This document shows positions 1-9,190 of a stretch of DNA of 34,461 nt, in pieces. The stretch spans positions 1 to 34,461 of the forward strand of contig JAGWIH010000002.1 in NCBI GenBank assembly GCA_028866355.1. The letters are read 5' to 3'. The notes under the pieces were generated by a model. It did not search any database. It was not told the origin of the DNA and saw nothing but the letters and a program-made list of their open reading frames with translations. Position numbers and translations under genes: made by a program. Positions within the stretch are counted from its first letter, which is position 1; every line of letters begins with the position of its first letter. The DNA comes from Alphaproteobacteria bacterium (GTDB lineage: Bacteria > Pseudomonadota > Alphaproteobacteria > ATCC43930 > CGMCC-115725).

Positions 1-2
1 GC

Positions 3-182
3 GCCGCCCTCGACCGCTTCGTCTCCGCCGAGGTCGAAGCGCTCCCCGTCCTCGCCAGCGCCACCGACCGCAAGCCCATCGGCTTCGTCACCGAAGCCTA
101 TGCCCTCCGCCGCTACAACCAGGAACTCGAACAGGCCCGCGGCGACGAATTCGCCGACCCAACCCTCTTCGGTCCCGTCTGA
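3..182 (+). CDS. C-terminal fragment of a CBS-domain protein (possibly chloride channel family), truncated at window edge
   Basis: Frame 3 reads AALDRFVSAEVEALPVLASATDRKPIGFVTEAYALRRYNQELEQARGDEFADPTLFGPV*; CBS-like 'LPVL...PIGFVTEAYALRRYNQEL' pattern. N-terminus outside the window. Confidence 0.5.
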   Translation, partial: AALDRFVSAEVEALPVLASATDRKPIGFVTEAYALRRYNQELEQARGDEFADPTLFGPV

Positions 183-411
183 ACGCCGCGATCTTCGCCA
201 AGGCAGGGATTTGGCGGATATCCCCGATTTCGTCCCCCACAACCGGCGCCGCATCGCGCGTTATCAATTGATCATTTAGGTTGAGTGTGGCCCCAACCTT
301 GTGTTCGATAGCGTCGACGGTCGCGTGCAACGAAACACCGGTACCGATGGTCTTCGAACACCGCACGGTATCGCGTCAACTGCGCCAAGCAAGAAACAGG
401 GATGAACGCAC

Positions 412-2748
412 ATGACGACGGGCACCACACGCCAGCTGCGCATTGAGGATGAACCGCTCTTACGCGGCAAGGGCCGCTATACCGGCGATGTGCACGAGCC
501 GCGCCAGGTCGCGGCCGCATTCCTGCGCGCGCCGATGGCATCGGCGACCATCCGCCGTCTCGACACGGTGGCGGCGCAACGGGCGCCTGGCGTGTTGGCG
601 GTGTTGACCGCTGCCGACATGACCGGCACCGGAAGTTTGGCGCATCCGCTGCCGGTGCCTGGCCGCGGCGGCTCGAAGCTCGCGGCGCCGCGTTGGCCGG
701 CTTTGGCCGAGGGCCGGGTGTTCCATGCCGGGCAGCCGGTCGCGATGGTGGTTGCTGAAACACCCGTGCAGGCGCAGGACGCCACCGAGCTGATCGACGT
801 CGACTATGACGAAATCCCGGCCGTAGTCGACGCGCGCCGCGCCAGCGAACCGGGTGCGCCGCAGATTTGGCCCGAAGCACCCGGCAACGTCGCGCTCGAC
901 TTCACCTGGCCGCTCGACAAGGACGGCAGCAACGCGGCCGAAGTGGCGAAGATTATCGCCAGCGCGCCGCTGGTCGCGCGGCTGTCGGTGTCCAATCAGC
1001 GGCTGGCGGTCGCGAGCATGGAGCCGCGCGTGGCGACCGGCTGGTACGACGCCAAGACCGGCGAGTACACGTTGCGCACGGGAACCCAAAGCGTCTGGTT
1101 GATGGCCAGCCAGATGGCAGAGTTGCTCGGCGTCAAACCGGAGCAGATGCGTGTCCTGACGGAGGATGTCGGCGGCGCCTTCGGCATGAAAACCGGCGCC
1201 TATCCCGAATACGTTGCCATCCTGGTCGCTGCCAAGCGGATCGGCCGGCCGGTCGGCTGGACATCAACCCGCGCCGAAGCGTTTCTATCGGACAATCAAG
1301 CGCGCGATCAGGTCATGGATGCCGAGCTTGCGCTCGACAAAGAGGGCAAATTCCTCGCCTTGCGCGTCAAGTCGGTGGCCGACATGGGCGCGTTCGCCAA
1401 CGGCGCCGGACCGCTCACCGCGACGATCAACATGGTGCGGTGCTTCCCCTCGGTTTATCGCATTCCGCGCGTTGTCTGCGACGTGCTGTGCGTCCTAACC
1501 AACACGGTTCAGCTCGGTCCCTATCGCGGCGCGGGGCGGCCCGAAGCCAACTATCTGATGGAGCGGCTGGTCGAGGAAGCAGCTCGCGTCAGCGGCATCG
1601 ATGCTGTCACCCTGCGTCGGCGCAATCTCGTGACGCCTGCGGAACTCCCCTACAAAGGCGCGATGGGCACGGTCTATGACAGCGGCGATTTTCCGGCGAT
1701 CTTCGACAAGGCGCTCGAGCTCGCCGATCTCAAAGGGTTCCCCGTGCGCAAACAGCAAAGTGCCGCGCGCGGCCGCCTGCGCGGCATCGGCGTCTCGTGC
1801 TTCCTCGAACATTCGGGAGCGCTTCCGCCCGAGGGCGCGGCGCTGTCGTTCCCCGGCGACGGTACGGTCGTCGTCGGCTTGGGGGCGCAATCGACTGGCC
1901 AAGGACATCTAACGGTGTTCCGCAAGGTCGCGTCCGAAAAACTTGGTATCGATCCGACGAAAGTGATGGTGCGCGAAGGCGATACGCGGCTCGGTGTCGA
2001 AGGGCATGGCAGCTTCGCCTCGCGGTCCGCCGCCGCGGCTGGCAGTGCGATCTTCTTCACGGCCGATGCGGTGATCGAGAAGGGCAAGAAAGTGGCGGCA
2101 CAGATGCTGGAGGCCGCGGAAGCCGACATCGCTTATCGCAACGGCGCGTTTGAGATCGCCGGCACCGACCGGCGGCTCTCACTGTTTGAGGTCGCGAACA
2201 AGGCGCGAGAGCTCAAGGCCAAGGGCGAGATCGCCGAAACACTCGATACCAACAAGGTGTCGCAGACGCCGCAGCATTTTCCCAATGGCTGCCACATCGC
2301 CGAGGTCGAGATCGATCCTGAAACCGGCGCGCTCGACGTGGTGGCTTACAGCGGCGCCGACGATTCTGGCCGCATCCTCAATACGATGATCGTCGAGGGC
2401 CAGGTCCATGGCGGCGTGGCGCAAGGCCTCGGCCAGGCGCTGCTCGAAAACGCGCTCTACGACGAGTCCGGTCAACTGCTCGCCGGTTCGTTCATGGACT
2501 ACGCGCTGCCGCGGGCAACCGACATGCCGTCGAAATTGACCGACGCTCTGCTCGAATTTCCGTGCAAGACCAATCCGATCGGTGTCAAAGGCGCGGGCGA
2601 AGCCGGCACCACCGGCGCGCTGGCCGCGATCATGAACGCGGTCGCCGACGCCATTCCCGGCGGCGCCGGCCGTGCGCTGCAGATGCCGGCGACGGCGCAA
2701 AAGATCTGGCAAGCATGCCGCGCGGTGAGGAACGGTGGCCGCGCATGA
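412..2748 (+). CDS. Xanthine dehydrogenase family molybdopterin-binding (large) subunit
   Basis: 778-aa ORF with 'LLRGKGRYTGDV', 'EDVGGAFGMKTGAYPEY', 'LGPYRGAGRPEANYLMERLVEEAA', 'NPIGVKGAGEAGTTGALAAIMNAVADA' motifs typical of Mo-hydroxylase large subunits. Confidence 0.93.
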   Translation: MTTGTTRQLRIEDEPLLRGKGRYTGDVHEPRQVAAAFLRAPMASATIRRLDTVAAQRAPGVLAVLTAADMTGTGSLAHPLPVPGRGGSKLAAPRWPALAEGRVFHAGQPVAMVVAETPVQAQDATELIDVDYDEIPAVVDARRASEPGAPQIWPEAPGNVALDFTWPLDKDGSNAAEVAKIIASAPLVARLSVSNQRLAVASMEPRVATGWYDAKTGEYTLRTGTQSVWLMASQMAELLGVKPEQMRVLTEDVGGAFGMKTGAYPEYVAILVAAKRIGRPVGWTSTRAEAFLSDNQARDQVMDAELALDKEGKFLALRVKSVADMGAFANGAGPLTATINMVRCFPSVYRIPRVVCDVLCVLTNTVQLGPYRGAGRPEANYLMERLVEEAARVSGIDAVTLRRRNLVTPAELPYKGAMGTVYDSGDFPAIFDKALELADLKGFPVRKQQSAARGRLRGIGVSCFLEHSGALPPEGAALSFPGDGTVVVGLGAQSTGQGHLTVFRKVASEKLGIDPTKVMVREGDTRLGVEGHGSFASRSAAAAGSAIFFTADAVIEKGKKVAAQMLEAAEADIAYRNGAFEIAGTDRRLSLFEVANKARELKAKGEIAETLDTNKVSQTPQHFPNGCHIAEVEIDPETGALDVVAYSGADDSGRILNTMIVEGQVHGGVAQGLGQALLENALYDESGQLLAGSFMDYALPRATDMPSKLTDALLEFPCKTNPIGVKGAGEAGTTGALAAIMNAVADAIPGGAGRALQMPATAQKIWQACRAVRNGGRA

Positions 2749-3851
2749 GCTTGGTTTATACCTGTGCGCCGGCTTCGGCCGGCCGCGCGCTCGCACGCCG
2801 CAGCAAGACCACCGCACGCAGCCGTGCCACCCGTCAGCGGACCATCGACATCCACTGCCACGTCTTCACGCCGGAAGCGGCGGCGCTGGTCAAGGATGTG
2901 ATGCGGCCGCAAAACGATCCGTATTCGTTCTTTGAAAGCGCCGCGTCGAAGCAGACCGACGTCAAGCAAATCGCCGCCATCGGACCGAAACTGACCTCGA
3001 TCGAGGCGCGGCTCAAGACGATGGATGCCGACGGCATCGACATCCAGGCGATCTCGACCGCGCCGATCCAATATTATTACTGGGCCGACGGCACCCTCGC
3101 GCTGCGCACGTCGCGCCTGATCAACGACAATATCGCGCATATCTGTGCGGCCAACCCCGAGCGTTTCGTCGGCTTGGCGACCGTGCCGATGCAAGTGCCT
3201 GAATATGCGGTGCGCGAGCTTACCCGCGCGGTGCGCGAGCTCGGCCTCAAGGGCGTCGAAATCTGCCCGCATGTCGAGCAAGAGGAACTGTCGGCGGACC
3301 GTTTCCGGCCTTTCTTCGCCAAGGCGGAAGAACTCGGCGCGGTAATTTTCATACATCCGCATGGTTTTCCCGAGGGTCGGCGTCTGGGCGATCACTTCTT
3401 CCAGAACATCGTCGGCAATCCGCTCGACACCACGCTGGCGATCCACCACCTGATTTTCGACGGCGTGCTCGAAACCTATCCGGGGCTCAAGATCGTCTGC
3501 GCCCATGGCGGCGGCTATCTGCCGGCTTATGCCGGACGCATCGACCACGCGCACGCCGCCCGGCCCGATGCCCGCACCAAGATCACCAAGGCGCCGTCGA
3601 GCTACCTGAAGAAGCTCTATTTCGACACCATCGTCTTCAACGACCACCAGTTGGCCTATCTGGTGAAGCAGTACGGCGCCGATCATATCTTGCTGGGTAC
3701 CGACTATCCCTACGACATGGGCCTGCCCGACGCGGTGCAATTCGTGCGCAAGACGCCCGGCCTGTCGGAACGCGATCGGGGATTGATTCTGGGTGGTAAT
3801 GCCGCGCGGCTCTTGGGCATCAAGCCGCCGGCGGGGTCGGCGCGGCGCTAG
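2745..3851 (+). CDS. Amidohydrolase family protein (ACMSD-like, TIM-barrel metal-dependent hydrolase)
   Basis: ATG at 2745 overlaps the upstream stop (ATGA); 'IDIHCHVFTPEA', 'VIFIHPHGFPEG', 'KIVCAHGGGYLPAYAGRIDHA', 'HILLGTDYPYDMG'. The longer ORF-track start at 2562 lies inside the upstream gene. Confidence 0.9.
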   Translation: MSLVYTCAPASAGRALARRSKTTARSRATRQRTIDIHCHVFTPEAAALVKDVMRPQNDPYSFFESAASKQTDVKQIAAIGPKLTSIEARLKTMDADGIDIQAISTAPIQYYYWADGTLALRTSRLINDNIAHICAANPERFVGLATVPMQVPEYAVRELTRAVRELGLKGVEICPHVEQEELSADRFRPFFAKAEELGAVIFIHPHGFPEGRRLGDHFFQNIVGNPLDTTLAIHHLIFDGVLETYPGLKIVCAHGGGYLPAYAGRIDHAHAARPDARTKITKAPSSYLKKLYFDTIVFNDHQLAYLVKQYGADHILLGTDYPYDMGLPDAVQFVRKTPGLSERDRGLILGGNAARLLGIKPPAGSARR

Positions 3852-4786
3852 AACGCCTTGAAAACCTGGATCAGCGCCGGTCCGATCAGCACGATGAACA
3901 TCGACGGCAGAATGAAGACGATCATCGGGATCGTCATGATCGCCGGCAGCTTGGCGGCCTTTTCTTCGGCCTTGAGCATGCGCTCTTCGCGCAGCTCGGC
4001 GGCGAGAACACGGAGCGCTTGAACCAGCGGCGTGCCGTACCGCTCGGTCTGGACCAATGTGTTGACCAGGCTGCGCATCGCCGGAATGTTGACGCGCTTC
4101 ACCAGGTTCGTCAGCGCGTCGCGCCGGTTCGGGAGGAATCCCAACTCGAGCGCGGTGAGCTGCAATTCGTCGGTCATCTCCGGCATGAAACGGCGGAATT
4201 CGCGTGCGACGCGAACCAGCGCGCCGTCGAGGCCGAGGCCCGATTCGGCGCAGATCATCAGGAGGTCGAGCGCATCCGGCAATGCCGAATGAAACCGCTG
4301 ATGCCGCTTTTTGATCATGTTCCGCAGAACGAGCGGCGGCGTATAGGTCGAGCCGACCGCGACGATGGCGCCGAGCAGTGCTACATGCGTCGCCGTCATA
4401 TTGAACGGCGTGCTGAAGATCAGCACCAAGCTGGTCAGCGTGCAAGGCAGCAACAGCCGGATGCCGACGTAAAGGACCAGCGCCTCGCGATTGCGATAGC
4501 CCGCCTGAATCAGCAGGTTTGTCGCCTTGTCGGCGTCGGCGCCGCGGGTGAGCTTCAGCTTTTCGACCAGAGTTTTCAGCAGACTGGCCCCATATTGGGG
4601 TGCCCGGCGCTGGCGCGCGCGCGGCGAGCCGGCGGGCGGCGCCGCGCCGACGCGGCGTGCGACCAAGGCGCTGAAACGACTGCGCAACGGTGCAGCGGCG
4701 TCCCAAGCGCCATAGCCCGCCACCAGCGCGCCGAAAATGACGGCGGCCAGCGTCAACGTGAAGGCGATGTCGCCGAACCCGTTCAT
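3848..4786 (-). CDS. tadC: Type II secretion system F family protein, TadC-like
   Basis: T2SF-domain membrane protein ('LLMICAESGLGLDGALVRVAREF', 'LVNTLVQTERYGTPLVQALRVLAAELREERMLKAEEKAAKLP'), adjacent to TadB and CpaF. Confidence 0.9.
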   Translation of the reverse strand: MNGFGDIAFTLTLAAVIFGALVAGYGAWDAAAPLRSRFSALVARRVGAAPPAGSPRARQRRAPQYGASLLKTLVEKLKLTRGADADKATNLLIQAGYRNREALVLYVGIRLLLPCTLTSLVLIFSTPFNMTATHVALLGAIVAVGSTYTPPLVLRNMIKKRHQRFHSALPDALDLLMICAESGLGLDGALVRVAREFRRFMPEMTDELQLTALELGFLPNRRDALTNLVKRVNIPAMRSLVNTLVQTERYGTPLVQALRVLAAELREERMLKAEEKAAKLPAIMTIPMIVFILPSMFIVLIGPALIQVFKAF

Positions 4787-5757
4787 ACGCGGAACTTGCC
4801 CAAGCGAATCATCGCGAAGATGCCGACCACCAGCGTCGCCATCGCCGCCGTCAGGTACATGTGACCCGACGGCGTGTTGAAGAGCAGCGCGACGTAATCG
4901 AAGTCGAGCACCGCCAGGATGCCCATAACCACGAAGGGCAAGGCGCCGACGATGGTCGCCGAGGCCCGTGCTTCGGCCGAGAAGGTGCGAATCTTCAGAT
5001 GCAGTTGACGGCGCCGGCGCAGAATCAGGTCGAGGTTTTCCAGTGTCTCGGCGAGGTTACCGCCGGTTTCACGCTGGATTGAAAAGGCGATCGCCATAAA
5101 GGTGAATTCGGGCAGGTCGATGCGGCCGGCTGCTTCCCAAAGCGCATCTTCGAGCGGTTGGCCGAGCTGAATCTGATCGGAAATGCGGCGGAACTCGGCA
5201 CCGACCGGCTCGCCTATCTCATGCGTGACGCCGGCGATCGTTTCGGTTACCGGCAAGCCAGCGCGCAGGCCGCGGACCATCAAGCCGACGGCGTCGGGAA
5301 ACACGGCGATGAAGCGCGTCGCCCGGCGGTTGATGAGATAGCCGATAAGCACGCGCGGGGCGAGGAACGTGGCGCCGATGGCCGCCGGCCAGCCGACCAG
5401 CGGCGCGATGCCGATCTCGGTCAGGCCAACGCCGAGCAGCAGGCCGAACACCCCGGCGCCAATCAGCACCTTGCCGATGGTGAGGTTTGTGCCGGTCCGC
5501 GCCAGCTTCTTGCGCCATTTATCGGGGTTGGGCAGGAACCGGCCGATCAGGGCATCAAGACGCGATTTCTTGTCTTCGCGTTTTAGTGTCAGCGCCACGG
5601 CCTCGGCGTCCGGCTTGCCGACGAAGCGATCACGAACCTTGCCCAGGCGTTCGACCACGTCGGCGCGTTCCTTCGTGTCGGTCGCGCCCGACCAGCCCGC
5701 GAAAGTCACGCCGAACAGCAGCAGGAAGACGATGAGCAGGAAAATGGCGTCGATCAT
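4783..5757 (-). CDS. tadB: Type II secretion system F family protein, TadB-like
   Basis: T2SF domain ('FPDAVGLMVRGLRAGLPVTETIAGVTHE', 'FSIQRETGGNLAETLENLDLILRRRRQLHLKIRTFSAEARASA'). Confidence 0.9.
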   Translation of the reverse strand: MIDAIFLLIVFLLLFGVTFAGWSGATDTKERADVVERLGKVRDRFVGKPDAEAVALTLKREDKKSRLDALIGRFLPNPDKWRKKLARTGTNLTIGKVLIGAGVFGLLLGVGLTEIGIAPLVGWPAAIGATFLAPRVLIGYLINRRATRFIAVFPDAVGLMVRGLRAGLPVTETIAGVTHEIGEPVGAEFRRISDQIQLGQPLEDALWEAAGRIDLPEFTFMAIAFSIQRETGGNLAETLENLDLILRRRRQLHLKIRTFSAEARASATIVGALPFVVMGILAVLDFDYVALLFNTPSGHMYLTAAMATLVVGIFAMIRLGKFRV

Positions 5758-5762
5758 GACGC

Positions 5763-7214
5763 CTATCCGACGGCTTCGAGGAGGGCGCGATCCAGACCGT
5801 AATATTCCGCCCGCGTGATGAAGTGCGGACGGAGACCGCTCGACATGAACGTGCCTTTGAGCGAACCGTCCGGCATCTGGCCTTCGTATTGGAAGGTGAA
5901 GAGGTCTTGCGTCGTGATCACGTCGCCTTCCATGCCGACGATCTCGGTGACGGCGACGACGCGGCGAATGCCGTCGCGCATGCGGCTGATCTGCATGATG
6001 AGGTTGACGGCGGCGGCGATCTGCTGGCGGACGGCGCGCGGCGGCAGGTTGACGCCGCCCATGCCCACCATGTTCTCGAGGCGGGTCAACGCTTCGCGCG
6101 GCCGATTGGCGTGGATGGTCGAAAGCGAGCCGTCGTGGCCGGTGTTCATCGCCTGAAGCATATCGAGCGCCTCGGCGCCGCGGATTTCGCCGAGGATGAT
6201 GCGGTCAGGACGCATACGCAGAGCGTTCCGGACCAGGTCGCGGATGGCAATCTCGCCTTTGCCTTCGAGGTTGGCCGGCCGCGTTTCCAGGCGGACGACG
6301 TGCGGCTGCTGTAGCTGCAACTCGGCGGCGTCTTCGATCGTGACGATGCGCTCGCCCGGATCGATCATCTGCGACATGGCGTTCAGCAGCGTGGTTTTTC
6401 CCGAACCGGTACCGCCGGAAATCAGGATGTTGAGGCGCGACCGCGCGGCGATCTTGAGCACCGTCGCCATCGCCGCCGAAATGTTCTTCTGCCGCGACAT
6501 GACGTCGAGCGTGATGCCCTTCTTCGAAAATTTTCGGATCGAGATGGTCGGGCCATCGAGCGCCAAAGGCGGCGTGATGATGTTGACGCGGCTGCCGTCT
6601 TGCAAGCGGGCGTCGACCAGCGGCGTCGATTCGTCGATGCGGCGGCCGACTTGCGTGACGATGCGGGTCGCAATCGACATCACGTGCGCGTTGTCGCGGA
6701 ATGACACGCCCGTGAGCTCGAGCTTGCCGCGACGCTCGACATAAACCTGCTTCGAGCCATTGACCATGATGTCGGTCACGGATTCATCGGCCAGCAGCGG
6801 CTCGATCGGGCCAAGGCCCAGCATGTCGTCGAGCAGGACGGCGACGAGCTGCCGTTGCTCGGCCTGATTGAGGTTGATGCGCTGCTCGGCGACGATCTCG
6901 CTCACCATGTCGGCGAGCTGGCGCGACAGCTCATCGCGTTGCAATTTGGCGGCGACCTCGGTGTCGATGCGCTGGAGCACCAGCGGATAGATGCGCGGCG
7001 CCGCCTCGTTGACGTTGGCGCTGCGCATGGCGATCGGACGCGGCGCCGCCGGAACGTCGGCTATGGTCGCGGGTTCGGATGCACGTTGTTCCGCCGCGGG
7101 CACGGCGGTGCGTTGCGGCGCGGGCGCCGCGGCGGCCGGGCGGAGAGGCGGAAGGTCGGAAACGCGCGGCCGCGGCTGGAGCCCGTCGGCGTTCACTCCG
7201 CGGCGCCCGAACAT
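5763..7214 (-). CDS. cpaF: CpaF/TadA family secretion ATPase
   Basis: Walker A 'ISGGTGSGKTTLLNAMSQ', 'RIILGEIRGAEALDMLQAMNTGHDGSLSTIHANRPREALTRLENM'. Confidence 0.96.
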   Translation of the reverse strand: MFGRRGVNADGLQPRPRVSDLPPLRPAAAAPAPQRTAVPAAEQRASEPATIADVPAAPRPIAMRSANVNEAAPRIYPLVLQRIDTEVAAKLQRDELSRQLADMVSEIVAEQRINLNQAEQRQLVAVLLDDMLGLGPIEPLLADESVTDIMVNGSKQVYVERRGKLELTGVSFRDNAHVMSIATRIVTQVGRRIDESTPLVDARLQDGSRVNIITPPLALDGPTISIRKFSKKGITLDVMSRQKNISAAMATVLKIAARSRLNILISGGTGSGKTTLLNAMSQMIDPGERIVTIEDAAELQLQQPHVVRLETRPANLEGKGEIAIRDLVRNALRMRPDRIILGEIRGAEALDMLQAMNTGHDGSLSTIHANRPREALTRLENMVGMGGVNLPPRAVRQQIAAAVNLIMQISRMRDGIRRVVAVTEIVGMEGDVITTQDLFTFQYEGQMPDGSLKGTFMSSGLRPHFITRAEYYGLDRALLEAVG

Positions 7215-8500
7215 CAGGCGCTCCGCTTCAGGAAGCTCGGCAGGAACGCGCTCGGCGAGAGCTTGGCCGGCAGTTTCGGCAGCGGCAGCTTGGCGAGCAC
7301 CGAGTTGGATTTGGCGGCGGCGGGTTCGATGCCGCCGATGCGCATGGCGATCGCACGGATCGCGGCCGCGGCCGGTGCATGTTTGAGCGCCGCCGACAGG
7401 ACGCTGCCGGTGGACGCGGTGGCGAGCGCCGCCGTGGGCTCGAACGGCACGACATGGTCCAGCTTGACCGCAGTCACGCGCTCGAACTCGGCTTTGGCGA
7501 TTTCGCCGCGGTGCTTGGCGCCGACATGATTGGCGACGATCATATGGCGCGCCGATGGGGTCATCGTCCGCGCGAAGTCCGCAAGGCGCAAAAGGTCACG
7601 CGCGGAAGCCAGCGACAGATCCGTCACCAGGCCGATGGTCGACGACAGCGTCAGGATGCGGCGGACCTCTTCCGACAGAATGCGCGGCGCGTCGACGACG
7701 ACATAGTCGTAATCGTGGCGCAACACGTTGAGCATCGTGTCGATCGCGCCCGGCGCGACATGCATCTGGTCGACGAGCGGCTCTTCCGCGGCCAGCACCT
7801 TGAGGCGCGGGCTCTCTTCGAGCATGGCGGCGCCGAGCAGGCGGCTGTCGAGCCGCGACGGGAACTCGAGCGCCTCACGCAAGCCGGCAGCTGGCGCCAG
7901 ATCGAGCGACAAGGCTGCGTTGCCGAATTGCAGGTCGAGATCGATCAATGTGACCCGTTTTTGGTAGAGGTGCGCCAGGCACCAGGCGACCGAACTGGCG
8001 ATCGTCGTCGCGCCCGCGCCGCCGCGAACGCCGACGAAGCTGACGACGTGGGCCTGCGTCTTGGCGGTGCCCTGACCGAGTTGGCGCTTGTTGTCGCCGC
8101 GCAGCGAACGCTCGAGCATGGCGAGCGTCACTGGCTTGAGCAGATAATCGGTGACGCCAAGTTCAATGAGGTCGCGGTACAAGGTCAATTCGTTGCGCTT
8201 GCCCAGCGCGATGACCGTCATCTCCGGCGGGCAGAGCTCGGCCAGATCGGCCAGCGTCTTCACCGGGTCTTCGACATCGTCGATGTCGACGATCAGCAAA
8301 TTGGGCGGCGCGTGCTTGGTGATGTACTCGTGCGCGGCGGCGACGCCGCCCTCGATCGCAACCGGGTTGCGCCATCCTTGGGCGGCGGCCAGGTCGCGCG
8401 CGACCTGCCGCGTCTCCGGCTCGGCGACGCAAGCGAGGAGCCGCGGGCCCGTGCCTTGGCTCGCTTCGGCTTCCGGCGTCAGATTCGCGTTATTGTCCAT
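7214..8500 (-). CDS. cpaE: CpaE-like pilus assembly/localisation ATPase (receiver-like N-terminus plus MinD/ParA-like domain)
   Basis: 'SFVGVRGGAGATTIASSVAWCLAHLYQKRVTLIDLDLQFGNAALSLDL' deviant Walker A; N-terminal receiver-like region; ATG at 8500 preferred over the ORF-track start at 8731, which overlaps cpaD. Confidence 0.9.
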   Translation of the reverse strand: MDNNANLTPEAEASQGTGPRLLACVAEPETRQVARDLAAAQGWRNPVAIEGGVAAAHEYITKHAPPNLLIVDIDDVEDPVKTLADLAELCPPEMTVIALGKRNELTLYRDLIELGVTDYLLKPVTLAMLERSLRGDNKRQLGQGTAKTQAHVVSFVGVRGGAGATTIASSVAWCLAHLYQKRVTLIDLDLQFGNAALSLDLAPAAGLREALEFPSRLDSRLLGAAMLEESPRLKVLAAEEPLVDQMHVAPGAIDTMLNVLRHDYDYVVVDAPRILSEEVRRILTLSSTIGLVTDLSLASARDLLRLADFARTMTPSARHMIVANHVGAKHRGEIAKAEFERVTAVKLDHVVPFEPTAALATASTGSVLSAALKHAPAAAAIRAIAMRIGGIEPAAAKSNSVLAKLPLPKLPAKLSPSAFLPSFLKRSA

Positions 8501-9182
8501 TGCCGCCACCTGCGCTCGCGCCACCGCTGGCACCGCCGCTGGCACCGCCCGAGCCATCGGCCGAACCGAGCGCCGCCGACGCCTTGCCACTGCGGTAGTT
8601 TTCGACCGCCGCGATACTCGGAGCCGAATCAGCCGGGCCTTGCGGATGGCCCGAAACCAGATCGCGCGGATCCGCGACCATGAGGTAGAGGTCGGTTCGC
8701 GTCGCGCAGCCGAGGTTGGTCGACGGCGCATTCGACGGATTGTAGGGGCCGAGGATGGGCCAATTGGGACAGGCGGGCGGCACCGCCGCTTCGCGGCTGA
8801 CTGTCACCACGACGGCATCGGCCGTCAAACTGGCATCGGGTGGCGCCATGCGGTGTGCGATGCCCATATTGTCGAGCACCTGGCTGACGCGGGCGCGCCG
8901 CGCGTCGGCGATCGTGCCGTTGCCGGCGACGATTGTGACATTGTCGATGCCGTCGCGACGGCCTTGACCGACGAAGGCTTCGAGATCGGCGGCTTCCGTC
9001 GGCGCGAGCGTCGCGCTGCCAGGCGCGAATTGGACCGTATGGCTCAGCTGGACCGGCTTCACCGTGAGCTGATTGAGGGTGACGTCGTTCGGCGCGTGGC
9101 TGCAGGCTGCGAGCAGCGCAACCGTGGCGAACGCGGCGGCGAGCATCCAGCGGCGGCGGAGATGGTTGGCGGATTTGGTCAT
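8490..9182 (-). CDS. cpaD: CpaD family pilus biogenesis lipoprotein
   Basis: From ATG 9182: MTKSANHLRRRWMLAAAFATVALLAACSHAP (lipobox LAAC), OmpA-like 'GSATLAPTEAADLEAFV', 'NWPILGPYNPSNAPSTNLGCATRTDLYLMVADPRDLVSGH' as in CpaD. Confidence 0.9.
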   Translation of the reverse strand: MTKSANHLRRRWMLAAAFATVALLAACSHAPNDVTLNQLTVKPVQLSHTVQFAPGSATLAPTEAADLEAFVGQGRRDGIDNVTIVAGNGTIADARRARVSQVLDNMGIAHRMAPPDASLTADAVVVTVSREAAVPPACPNWPILGPYNPSNAPSTNLGCATRTDLYLMVADPRDLVSGHPQGPADSAPSIAAVENYRSGKASAALGSADGSGGASGGASGGASAGGGNGQ

Positions 9183-9190
9183 GCGCGTTC

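Noticed and set aside
2499-4706. 735-aa minus-strand ORF antisense to the XDH/amidohydrolase genes
   Set aside because: Low-complexity Arg/Gly/Asp-rich translation; shadow frame of high-GC coding sequence, overlaps confidently assigned genes including tadC.
7079-8683. 534-aa plus-strand ORF antisense to cpaE/cpaF
   Set aside because: Arg/Gln/Asp-rich translation without domain signature; shadow of the real minus-strand genes.
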